NCBI GenBank assembly: GCA_002699325.1
Contig: PABS01000071.1
Coordinates: forward strand, 1 to 5,497
Direction: 5' to 3'
DNA length: 5,497 nucleotides
Source: Ponticaulis sp.
Lineage (GTDB): Bacteria; Pseudomonadota; Alphaproteobacteria; Caulobacterales; Hyphomonadaceae
The translations under genes were made by a program, and so were the position numbers. The notes below the pieces were generated by a model, which had not been told where the DNA came from, searched no databases, and was given only the letters and a program-made list of their open reading frames with translations. This document shows, piece by piece, positions 1 through 5,497 of this stretch; the first letter of the stretch is position 1, and the number at the start of each line of letters is the position of its first letter.

Positions 1-1
1 A

Positions 2-634
2 GCGAAAGCGCGGGAGGATATTCTCACGCCGATTGCGAAATCCTGGCCAACTGACACCGCCATCGATGTCACCAGCATGGGCGTGCAGGTGCATGGCGGT
101 ATGGGCTATATGGGCGAAACAGAAGCCGCCCAATTTTTCCGCGACTCACGTATCCCGCCAATCTATGAGGGCACGAACGGAATTCAGGCGATTGATCTGA
201 TCGGACGTAAGCTTGGCATTGAGGGTGGGCAGGCAATCCATGGCCTGTTCGCTGACCTGACTGGCGAGGTCGAGAAGCTGACATCTTCAGACGATCAGGA
301 GATCGCGGGCATGGCCCAGGCGCTCTCTGAAGGGCTTGAGCTGCTTCAGGAAGAGACACGCTGGCTTCAGTCGCAGAATGAGCCGTTTTCTTCCCTGATG
401 GGTGCGACGGCTTATCAGCGCCAGATCGGCTCACTGCTGGCCAGTATCTACATGCTGCGCGGCGCGGCGAACGCAAAAGCGGCTGGCACGCGTGATGCCG
501 ACGAACAGCTTGTGCTTGCTAAAGTGTTCGCCGCCTTCGAACTGCCGGGCTATGCGAGCGCAAAAACGAAAGTCAGGCTCTCTGACGTGCTTTCGTCTGA
601 GATGAGCGAAAAGCTTGTCGGTATCGAAGCCTAG
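2..634 (+). CDS. Acyl-CoA dehydrogenase, C-terminal part (5' truncated by window edge)
   Basis: This is the last 210 codons of an FAD-dependent acyl-CoA dehydrogenase, which introduces the alpha-beta double bond of an acyl-CoA and passes electrons to electron-transfer flavoprotein. The reading frame is open from base 2, so the first ATG in it (77) is internal and not the real start. Residues 27-40 of the fragment (GVQVHGGMGYMGET) and 47-60 (RDSRIPPIYEGTNG) are hallmark C-terminal motifs of the family. The Glu in YEGT (codon 167-169) aligns with the catalytic base of medium-chain enzymes. About 130 further residues, mostly helical in look, follow this core. That fits the roughly 600-residue subfamily with an extra C-terminal domain (Acyl-CoA_dh_C, PF12806 type), which includes many FadE-like proteins and the methylmercaptopropionyl-CoA dehydrogenase DmdC. 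The substrate cannot be told from this part. The gene ends in TAG just before a strong terminator and is convergent with the aldehyde dehydrogenase gene, so it lies in a different transcript. Confidence 0.95.
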   Translation, partial: AKAREDILTPIAKSWPTDTAIDVTSMGVQVHGGMGYMGETEAAQFFRDSRIPPIYEGTNGIQAIDLIGRKLGIEGGQAIHGLFADLTGEVEKLTSSDDQEIAGMAQALSEGLELLQEETRWLQSQNEPFSSLMGATAYQRQIGSLLASIYMLRGAANAKAAGTRDADEQLVLAKVFAAFELPGYASAKTKVRLSDVLSSEMSEKLVGIEA

Positions 635-639
635 GAAAT

Positions 640-669
640 AAAAAAGGCGGGCCTGAGCCCGCCTTTTTT
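640..669. terminator. Bidirectional intrinsic terminator
   Basis: A perfect 7-bp GC stem, GGCGGGC (646-652) and GCCCGCC (657-663), has a CTGA loop. It is flanked by six A's on the left (640-645) and six T's on the right (664-669). Read on either strand this gives a GC hairpin followed by a U-run. It lies in the 36-bp gap between two convergent stop codons (634 and 671), so it can end both the acyl-CoA dehydrogenase transcript and the leftward alcohol/aldehyde dehydrogenase transcript. Confidence 0.95.
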
Positions 670-670
670 A

Positions 671-2155
671 TCAGATACCGCCGAAGGTCAGCGACTTGAT
701 TTCGAGATAGTCATCCAGGCCGTGGTGTGAGCCTTCGCGGCCCTGACCAGATTCTTTCACACCACCGAACGGAGCCATCTCATTTGAGATGATGCCTTCA
801 TTGATGCCGACCATGCCATATTCCAGCGCCTCGGCCACGCGCCAGCAGCGGGCGACGTCCTTGGAATAGAAGTAAGAGGCAAGGCCAAACTCGGTGTCAT
901 TCGCCATTTGAATGGCTTCTTCATCTGTCTTGAAGGTGAAGACCGGTGCGACCGGGCCGAAGATTTCCTCAGAGAAGACGCGCATCTCACGGGTGGCATC
1001 GGTGAGGACCAGCGGCTTGGAATAGCATTCGCCATTTGGCGTGGATGGGCCTTCGTGGACCTTCGCGCCCTTGCTCACGGCGTCTTCAACGAATTCAGCG
1101 ACGGTTTTTGCAGCCTTCGTAGAGACAAGCGGACCAAGGTCCACGCCGTCATCCATGCCGTTGCCGACTTTCAGTGCATTCGTCGCAGCCAGCAGCTTCT
1201 CGACGAAGGCGTCCTTCACACTCTCATGAACAAGAATGCGGTTCGTGCACACGCAGGTCTGGCCGGCATTGCGGAATTTCGAGGCCATCACGCCTTTCAC
1301 GGCGAGATCCAGATCACCATCCTCGAAGATGATGAATGGTGCGTTGCCGCCCAGCTCCATAGAGAGGCGCTTCAGCGTGCCGACACACTGTTCGGTGAGG
1401 ATCTTGCCGACACCCGTTGAGCCAGTGAAGGACAGCTTCTTGACGATCGGACTGGAGGTCAGCTCGCCGCCAATGGCGCGGGTATCACCACAGACAATGT
1501 TCACGACGCCTGGAGGGATGCCCGCCCGGTCACAAAGCTCGGCAATTGCCAGCGCTGAAAGCGGTGTTTCACTGGCGGGTTTGCAGACCACTGTGCATCC
1601 CGCTGCAAGCGCTGGAGCAATCTTGCGCGTCAGCATGGCATTTGGGAAGTTCCATGGCGTGATGAGGGCTGCAACGCCGACAGGCTGGCGGATGACCACC
1701 ACACGCTTATCCGGTGAGGGCTGGGTCATCACCTCGCCATAGATGCGCTTCGCTTCTTCGGCAAACCATTCGATATAGTTGGCGCCATAGGCGATTTCGC
1801 CGCGCGCTTCGGCCAGCGGCTTGCCCTGTTCCAGTGTGAGGATGCGGGCCAGATCTTCCTGGTTTTCCATCATCACATTGAACAGCTTGCGCAGATAAGC
1901 AGAGCGTTCTTTCGGTGTTTTGGCGGCCCATTCGGCCTGTGCCGCTTCAGCGGCTTCGATCGCAGCCTTGGTTTCTGGAGCGCCGCAATACGCCAGCTCA
2001 GCGATCAGTTCGCCATTCGCCGGATTATCGACGGGAAAAGTCGAACCATCCACAGCGTCAGCCCATTTGCCATCGATATAGGCTTTGGTCTTCAGAAGAC
2101 CCGGGTCTGACAGTTTCACATCAGCGGTGCGGCGTGTTTCCATTTGGTCATCCAT
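671..2155 (-). CDS. gabD: NAD(P)-dependent succinate-semialdehyde dehydrogenase-type aldehyde dehydrogenase
   Basis: A 494-residue aldehyde dehydrogenase, full length for the family, predicted to be cytosolic and to oxidise succinic semialdehyde (or a similar aldehyde) to the acid. It resembles E. coli GabD along its whole length. Shared features include LTLEQGKPLAEARGEI (106-121), the cofactor-side TPWNFP (166-171) and KPAS (192-195), FTGST (243-247), the general base Glu267 in MELGGN, the catalytic Cys301 in GQTCVC, and the C-terminal INEGIISNEMAPFGG (451-465) and SGQGREGS (469-476). Cys303 next to the catalytic Cys matches the CxC loop that acts as a disulfide redox switch in human SSADH. 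The ATG at 2155 is chosen because GGAGA (2167-2163) lies 7 nt upstream; an ATG four codons in has no better site. The gene follows the alcohol dehydrogenase by 36 bp, so the two are almost certainly co-transcribed. NAD versus NADP use is not settled from sequence. Glutarate-semialdehyde or another omega-oxoacid remains possible as substrate. Confidence 0.93.
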   Translation of the reverse strand: MDDQMETRRTADVKLSDPGLLKTKAYIDGKWADAVDGSTFPVDNPANGELIAELAYCGAPETKAAIEAAEAAQAEWAAKTPKERSAYLRKLFNVMMENQEDLARILTLEQGKPLAEARGEIAYGANYIEWFAEEAKRIYGEVMTQPSPDKRVVVIRQPVGVAALITPWNFPNAMLTRKIAPALAAGCTVVCKPASETPLSALAIAELCDRAGIPPGVVNIVCGDTRAIGGELTSSPIVKKLSFTGSTGVGKILTEQCVGTLKRLSMELGGNAPFIIFEDGDLDLAVKGVMASKFRNAGQTCVCTNRILVHESVKDAFVEKLLAATNALKVGNGMDDGVDLGPLVSTKAAKTVAEFVEDAVSKGAKVHEGPSTPNGECYSKPLVLTDATREMRVFSEEIFGPVAPVFTFKTDEEAIQMANDTEFGLASYFYSKDVARCWRVAEALEYGMVGINEGIISNEMAPFGGVKESGQGREGSHHGLDDYLEIKSLTFGGI

Positions 2156-2160
2156 AGTGA

Positions 2161-2167
2161 TCTCTCC
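2161..2167 (-). promoter_or_regulatory. Ribosome binding site of the aldehyde dehydrogenase gene
   Basis: On the minus strand GGAGAGA lies 5 nt upstream of the ATG at 2155; counting only its GGAGA core, the spacer is 7 nt. It sits in the 36-bp gap after the alcohol dehydrogenase stop. It fixes the upstream ATG as the start and indicates independent ribosome loading on a shared mRNA. Confidence 0.75.
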
Positions 2168-2191
2168 GATCCCTCGTGTCTTTGTCTGGGT

Positions 2192-3346
2192 CTAGAATGC
2201 AGCTTCGTAGATTTTGAAAGCGTCTTCGACCGTCACCTTGCGCGGATTGTTCTTCAGAAGGCGCTCCTGAAGCATCGCCTCTTCGGCAAGTGACTGCAGG
2301 TCGTTCGCCTGGACGCCTGCTTCGCGCATTTTCTGCGGCAGGCCGACATCCTTACTCAGCTGCTCAAGCTGGTCACAGAACCATGCTGAGATTTCCGCCT
2401 CATCTCCATCCGGCACGCCATCAAAACAGATCGGTGCCAGTTCAGCATACATTTCCTTCGCATGTGAGGAATTGAAGCGCAGAACGTGGGGCAGGAGCAG
2501 CGCATTACTTGTACCATGCGGCACGTGATATTTTGCGCCCAGCGGATAGGCGAGGGCGTGTACCGCGGCCACTGGGGCGTTAGCAAAGGCCTGGCCGGCC
2601 AGGCAGGCGCCGAAGAGCATGTTCTGGCGGGCTTCAAGATTTGTCCCGTCTTCGATAACCGGCTTGAGGTTCTTCGACAGAAGTTCGAGCGCCTTCACGG
2701 CAAGCATGTCAGAGTAGGGGTTTTTCTGGATCGAGCTGGTATAGGCCTCAATCGCGTGAACCATGGCGTCCACACCTGTTGCTGCGGTAACAATCGGCGG
2801 CAAGCCAGTCGTCAGTTCAGCGTCGAGCAGGGCAACATCCGGATAAAGGACCGGCGAGACAACACCAGACTTTGTGCTTGGGCCGGTCGTGACAATCGCA
2901 ACAGCTGTCACTTCAGATCCAGTACCTGCAGTCGTCGGGATAAGGATCAGCGGCAGGCGCTCACCCTTCACATTGTTGACCCCATAAATGTCTTCGAGTT
3001 TCTCATCAGACCGGAGCAGAAGCGCCACCAGCTTTGCCGCGTCCATAGAGCTTCCGCCGCCATAGCCGATCACGCCATCGGCGCCATGCTCGCGGGCCAT
3101 TTCCAGACAGCTCATAATGGTCTCAACTGGCGGGTCGGCAACCACTTCGGTGAACAGCGCATAATCGAGGCCCGTGCCATCAAGGCCAGCCGTCAGCTTG
3201 TCCAGCAGGCCAACCTTCACAATGCCAGGATCAGTTACGATGAGCGGACGCTTAAAGCGGAGCTGAGAACAGACTTCGCCAATGCGTTTGATGCCGCCGA
3301 TTTCGTTGATGATGGATCGGGTTGTATTGAAAGTGAAAGAGGTCAT
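2192..3346 (-). CDS. Iron-containing (group III) alcohol dehydrogenase, possibly 4-hydroxybutyrate dehydrogenase
   Basis: A 384-residue metal-dependent alcohol dehydrogenase of the Fe-ADH family (PF00465), the usual length, oxidising an alcohol to an aldehyde with NAD(P). The N-terminal dinucleotide-binding half carries GGGSSMD (96-102) and PTTAGTGSEVT (137-147). The C-terminal helical half carries the expected metal ligands Asp193 and His197 (in GVDAMVHAIEAY), His263 (in AAVHALAYPLG) and His277 (in HVPHGTSNALLLPHVLRFN), spaced as in FucO-type enzymes. No key residue is missing. The start at 3346 matches the family N-terminus (MTSFTFNTTRSI), though the ribosome site is weak: GGAAAC, 9 nt upstream. 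It precedes the GabD-like gene, so its product aldehyde is probably that enzyme's substrate; 4-hydroxybutyrate to succinic semialdehyde is the simplest pairing. The sequence itself does not fix the substrate: the family also includes ethanol, propanediol, lactaldehyde and hydroxyacid enzymes, and I do not see a close match to the Cupriavidus-type 4-hydroxybutyrate dehydrogenase. Confidence 0.93.
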   Translation of the reverse strand: MTSFTFNTTRSIINEIGGIKRIGEVCSQLRFKRPLIVTDPGIVKVGLLDKLTAGLDGTGLDYALFTEVVADPPVETIMSCLEMAREHGADGVIGYGGGSSMDAAKLVALLLRSDEKLEDIYGVNNVKGERLPLILIPTTAGTGSEVTAVAIVTTGPSTKSGVVSPVLYPDVALLDAELTTGLPPIVTAATGVDAMVHAIEAYTSSIQKNPYSDMLAVKALELLSKNLKPVIEDGTNLEARQNMLFGACLAGQAFANAPVAAVHALAYPLGAKYHVPHGTSNALLLPHVLRFNSSHAKEMYAELAPICFDGVPDGDEAEISAWFCDQLEQLSKDVGLPQKMREAGVQANDLQSLAEEAMLQERLLKNNPRKVTVEDAFKIYEAAF

Positions 3347-3389
3347 TTGACGTACGTTTCCAAAACCTGAGTGTGCGAATTCTAACGTT

Positions 3390-3440
3390 CAGTGTTGTCT
3401 GCTATACCTAAAAACAGACACTGTCGCCCATGGCTGTCTA
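3390..3440. promoter_or_regulatory. Candidate regulator-binding region upstream of the alcohol/aldehyde dehydrogenase operon
   Basis: The 113-bp gap between the TetR gene stop and the alcohol dehydrogenase start should hold the operon's promoter if it has its own. It contains an inverted repeat TGTCTG (3396-3401) / CAGACA (3415-3420) with a 13-bp spacer. TGTC recurs at 3422 and 3435, and GACA-C-TGTC at 3417-3425 is a small palindrome. On the minus strand, AGACA (3439-3435) and TGTCT (3420-3416) could instead pair as a weak hairpin leading into a five-T run (3414-3410 region), which would be a poor terminator for the TetR gene. I could not identify a convincing -35/-10 pair. Operator function is inference. 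Confidence 0.35.
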
Positions 3441-3459
3441 CACAAATTGTTTATGCAGT

Positions 3460-4239
3460 TCAGGACGGATCGTCTGATTCCGAGTATTTTTCTGATACGG
3501 CTTTCCAGCCTGCCAGGATGAACCGTGTCCAGAAATCAGATGCTTCATCAACATCGACCTTGCCCAGACGCAGGGAGCCTTCTGCGCCGCGAAGGGCAGA
3601 GATCGTCATAAGAACGCCCATACGGGCCACGTTCTCCGGCAAGCCATAGGTTTCCATATGACGCTGGACCCAATAGGTATTGGCGTCTTTTGAAAACCGT
3701 TTTGCCATTTCGGCGGCTTCGCCGCCGGCCACCTGCGCCTCGCTGAGAAGAAGGTGGTAGAAACGGCCGCGTTCCTCAAGATACTCAAAGTGTCGCCGTA
3801 TATAGATGCGATGGGCGTCTTCGGTAGAAGTTTCTTCTGACACGAGGCCGTCCTGACGGCCGATGACAAGATCAAATTCGCGATTCAAAAGGGCTACGAA
3901 AATCTGCTCACGGGTCGGAAAGTATCTGTGCACCAGCGGCCGGCTGACGCCAGCTTCGGCTGCGACTTCGTCAAGGGTGAAGTGGGCAGACTGTGATGAC
4001 TGAATAAGGCGTGTCGCCGCATCAAGGATCAGATTCCGACGTACTTCAGGGTCAAGCCGTTTGGCCCGTTGCCGCGTTCGCTTTGCCGGTTTGTCAGTTG
4101 TCGTGTCGGTGTCCGTTTTCAAATCAATCAGCCAGTTTCGAGTAAGCGAGCACAAGTTCGCGCAAATTCTATCAGACCGTCGCCGGTATGCAGTGTATGG
4201 TAGAGCGTGCTGCAGGACCTCCGCAAGCCTTCTCCTCAT
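3460..4239 (-). CDS. TetR/AcrR-family transcriptional regulator
   Basis: A one-component DNA-binding repressor-type protein. Numbering from the ATG at 4239, residues 69-116 form the TetR N-terminal helix-turn-helix domain: an ILDAATRLI helix, then FTLDEVAAEAGVSRPLVHRYF (87-107) with the recognition helix, then the family-typical YFPTREQIFVALL. The rest (about 120-259) is the variable ligand-binding/dimerisation part and gives no clue to the effector. A basic stretch (53-68, KRTRQRAKRLDPEVRR) precedes the HTH. The start is doubtful. From ATG 4239 the protein has 259 residues, long for this family, and its first 39 residues are Arg-rich and not family-like; the only upstream AGG touches the ATG. 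A TTG at 4122-4120 would give 220 residues, a normal size, but also lacks a clear ribosome site. The gene is co-directional with and 113 bp upstream of the alcohol dehydrogenase operon and divergent from the DUF1592 gene. Either could be its target. Confidence 0.88.
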   Translation of the reverse strand: MRRRLAEVLQHALPYTAYRRRSDRICANLCSLTRNWLIDLKTDTDTTTDKPAKRTRQRAKRLDPEVRRNLILDAATRLIQSSQSAHFTLDEVAAEAGVSRPLVHRYFPTREQIFVALLNREFDLVIGRQDGLVSEETSTEDAHRIYIRRHFEYLEERGRFYHLLLSEAQVAGGEAAEMAKRFSKDANTYWVQRHMETYGLPENVARMGVLMTISALRGAEGSLRLGKVDVDEASDFWTRFILAGWKAVSEKYSESDDPS

Positions 4240-4243
4240 CCTG

Positions 4244-4259
4244 TGAAGGTTAAGCTTCA
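4244..4259. promoter_or_regulatory. 16-bp near-perfect palindrome, candidate TetR-type operator
   Basis: TGAAGGTTAAGCTTCA reads the same on both strands except for one symmetric position pair (4249/4254, both G). It lies 4 bp upstream of the ATG of the TetR gene and about 40 bp upstream of the rightward promoter's -10. The size and symmetry suit a TetR-family dimer, and autoregulation from such a site is common in the family. The same sequence is not repeated upstream of the alcohol dehydrogenase gene. Binding is inference. Confidence 0.4.
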
Positions 4260-4273
4260 GGAAATTGTGAACG

Positions 4274-4304
4274 CTGACGACCTGTCTGAGCTCAGTGATA
4301 TAAT
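4274..4304 (+). promoter_or_regulatory. Extended -10 promoter of the DUF1592 gene
   Basis: TGATATAAT (4296-4304) is an exact extended -10 element: a TGn followed by consensus TATAAT at 4299-4304. The best -35 match, CTGACG (4274-4279), is at a wide 19-bp spacing, which an extended -10 can tolerate. The predicted transcript would start near 4311, giving a leader of about 57 nt before the TTG start codon. Confidence 0.55.
4286..4295. promoter_or_regulatory. 10-bp perfect palindrome inside the promoter spacer
   Basis: CTGAGCTCAG is a perfect palindrome filling the spacer between the presumed -35 and the extended -10 it abuts. A dimeric repressor bound here would block RNA polymerase. It could be an operator for the adjacent TetR protein, but a 10-bp palindrome can also occur by chance. 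Confidence 0.3.
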
Positions 4305-4357
4305 TGACAATGCGTCACTATTGCGGTCTCCTCAACCTTAAAAGATACATAAAGATC

Positions 4358-4363
4358 GGAGGA
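4358..4363 (+). promoter_or_regulatory. Ribosome binding site that decides the TTG start of the DUF1592 gene
   Basis: GGAGGA is a strong Shine-Dalgarno match lying 4 nt before the TTG at 4368. The first in-frame ATG (4383) is 19 nt away, too far for this site, and has no purine-rich site of its own. The site therefore supports initiation at TTG. Confidence 0.8.
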
Positions 4364-4367
4364 AGCA

Positions 4368-5497
4368 TTGCTCAGGCGAATTATGATGCCAGGCATTGTC
4401 AGTGCTGTCGCAGTGGGCAGCGTTTTGTCGTACGCGGCATTCGCTGACGGAAAGCCGACCAGCCACAAAGGCGCGTCATCGAACAGCGCATCTCCAAGCG
4501 CCATGACTGTTGCGCTGGATGAAAAAGAACTCGCGAAAGTGGGCGAGCGGGACGAATTCGTCTCTGCTTATCGCCGTCTGACAGAGTCTCAATATCGCAA
4601 TACGATTGCAGATATTTTCGGACCCGAAATTGAGCTCTCGGCCCGTTTCGAGCCTGAAATGCGCCAGGATGGGCTGCAGGCGGTCGGCAATGCTGATCTC
4701 TCTGTGACAACAACCGGTCTAGAGCAGTATTTCAGTCTTGCGCGATCTATTGCTCAGCAGGTGATGGCTGACGAACGACGCGATGAACTGGTCGGTTGTG
4801 CCGTGGACGGCGCGTTGGCCAAAGCACAAGCGTGCGCGAAGGAGTTCTTCAAAGAAACCGGAAAGGAACTCTACCGGCGTCCGCTGACAGGCTCTGAATT
4901 TGATACTGTCATGTCCATCTGGAGCTCTGCGGCAGACGGTAAAGAGAATTATCGTCAGGCCTTTGAGCTGGCGCTTGTCAGCATGCTTGTCTCTCCAGAG
5001 TTTCTCTTCCGGACAGAGGTTGCAGAGCGCGTCGGGGACAGCGATCAATTCAGAATGGACGCGTATTCCAAGGCTTCCCGCCTGTCTTACTTTCTCTGGG
5101 ATACCGCGCCCGATGAGGAATTGATTGCAGCAGCAGAGCGCGGCGATCTGCACACCTCCGAAGGCCTGATCGAACAGGTTGACCGGATGATGGGGGCAGA
5201 GCGCTTCGATGAGGGCGTGCGCGCCTTCTTCACCGACATGCTCTTTTTTGAACATTTCGATACCGTAACGAAAGACTCGCAGACCTATCCGAAGTTTTCT
5301 CAGGCTGTGGCCAATAGTGCTCGTGAAGAGACGCTTCGGTTCCTCGTCCAGCTGCTTGTGGAGAATGATGGTGATTATCGTGATATCTTCACGAGCCGTG
5401 AGACAGTGATTAACCGGTCTCTGGCGGCTGTCTACAACGTCCCCTATCCGTCCAGGGAAGACTGGACGAGCTTTGAGTTCAGCGAAGACTCTCAGCG
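4368..5497 (+). CDS. Exported DUF1592-family protein (DUF1587/DUF1595/DUF1592), 3' truncated by window edge
   Basis: An open frame of 376 codons runs off the window with no stop. From the TTG start the N-terminus is a classic Sec signal peptide: Arg3-Arg4, a hydrophobic core at about 9-25, and an AFA cleavage motif ending at Ala26 before Asp27. The protein is thus expected in the periplasm or beyond. The mature part follows the domain order of the planctomycete-type DUF1592 proteins. YRRLTESQYRNTIADIFG (68-85) is DUF1587-like. Cys144 and Cys156 followed by LYRRPLTGSEF (168-178) are DUF1595-like. LVSPEFLFR (207-215), ASRLSYFLWDTAPDEEL (236-252) and a following FF..ML region (287-294) are DUF1592-like. 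ETVINRSLAAVYNVP (345-359) matches the beginning of DUF1588. No CxxCH haem motif is present in this part, unlike the cytochrome-fused planctomycete versions. The biochemical role of the family is not known; partner genes are often DUF1552 proteins, and one may follow. Transcription is divergent from the TetR gene. Confidence 0.88.
   Translation, partial: MLRRIMMPGIVSAVAVGSVLSYAAFADGKPTSHKGASSNSASPSAMTVALDEKELAKVGERDEFVSAYRRLTESQYRNTIADIFGPEIELSARFEPEMRQDGLQAVGNADLSVTTTGLEQYFSLARSIAQQVMADERRDELVGCAVDGALAKAQACAKEFFKETGKELYRRPLTGSEFDTVMSIWSSAADGKENYRQAFELALVSMLVSPEFLFRTEVAERVGDSDQFRMDAYSKASRLSYFLWDTAPDEELIAAAERGDLHTSEGLIEQVDRMMGAERFDEGVRAFFTDMLFFEHFDTVTKDSQTYPKFSQAVANSAREETLRFLVQLLVENDGDYRDIFTSRETVINRSLAAVYNVPYPSREDWTSFEFSEDSQ

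Noticed and set aside
77..79. ATG as start of the acyl-CoA dehydrogenase
   Set aside because: The frame is open to the window edge and encodes family-like residues before this Met (LTPIAKSWPTDTAIDVTS), so it is internal.
908..1742. Plus-strand open frames of 170 and 168 residues across the aldehyde dehydrogenase gene
   Set aside because: They overlap each other and the conserved catalytic region of the aldehyde dehydrogenase, show no domain and have no ribosome site that I could support.
3350..3357. ACGTACGT palindrome just upstream of the alcohol dehydrogenase start
   Set aside because: It is only 8 bp, lies between the ribosome site and the start codon, and does not extend. Chance is a sufficient explanation.
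2486..3370. 294-residue open frame on the plus strand, antisense to the alcohol dehydrogenase
   Set aside because: It lies almost wholly inside a well-supported Fe-ADH gene. The translation is rich in Arg, His and Cys with no recognisable domain, as expected of a shadow frame in GC-rich coding DNA.
4304..4309. Perfect TTGACA as a -35 box for the DUF1592 gene
   Set aside because: No acceptable -10 hexamer lies 16-18 bp downstream (the sequence there is around TCTCCT). The overlapping TATAAT at 4299-4304 fits better as a -10.
4719..5255. 178-residue minus-strand open frame
   Set aside because: It is antisense to the DUF1592 gene, whose frame carries clear family motifs throughout this stretch. 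The minus-strand translation looks like a shadow.
1..5497. Defence system, mobile element, CRISPR array or RNA gene
   Set aside because: I found no repeat array, transposase, terminal inverted repeats, tRNA-like or rRNA-like segment. The region reads as ordinary metabolic and exported-protein genes.

Overview
The window looks like chromosomal DNA of a moderately GC-rich Gram-negative bacterium. A marine or aquatic alphaproteobacterium of the Hyphomonadaceae type is my best guess. The basis is gene content: a FadE/DmdC-type acyl-CoA dehydrogenase, a GabD-type aldehyde dehydrogenase, and a secreted DUF1592-family protein of a kind common in Hyphomonas relatives, some gammaproteobacteria, myxobacteria and Planctomycetes. 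This is inference, because there is no rRNA or other marker gene here. I see no mobile element, CRISPR array, tRNA or rRNA.

Layout. (1) 2-634, plus strand: the 3' end of an acyl-CoA dehydrogenase gene. (2) 640-669: a near-perfect bidirectional intrinsic terminator between convergent genes. (3) Three genes read leftward on the minus strand, in transcription order: a TetR-family regulator (4239-3460), an iron-containing alcohol dehydrogenase (3346-2192) and a succinate-semialdehyde-type aldehyde dehydrogenase (2155-671). The last two are 36 bp apart and clearly form an operon. (4) 4240-4367: a divergent intergenic region with an extended -10 promoter reading rightward and two palindromes that could be operators. 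(5) 4368-5497, plus strand: the first 376 codons of an exported DUF1587/DUF1595/DUF1592-family protein. It starts at TTG and runs off the window.

Working model. The alcohol dehydrogenase would oxidise an alcohol or omega-hydroxyacid to the aldehyde, and the GabD-like enzyme would oxidise that to the carboxylate. 4-Hydroxybutyrate to succinic semialdehyde to succinate is the simplest reading, but other hydroxyacids or diols are possible. The TetR regulator is the natural candidate to control the pair. The acyl-CoA dehydrogenase is convergent and belongs to a separate transcription unit. The DUF1592 gene is divergent and its family has no assigned function, so it is the least understood item here. 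No stretch longer than 300 bases lacks a gene.
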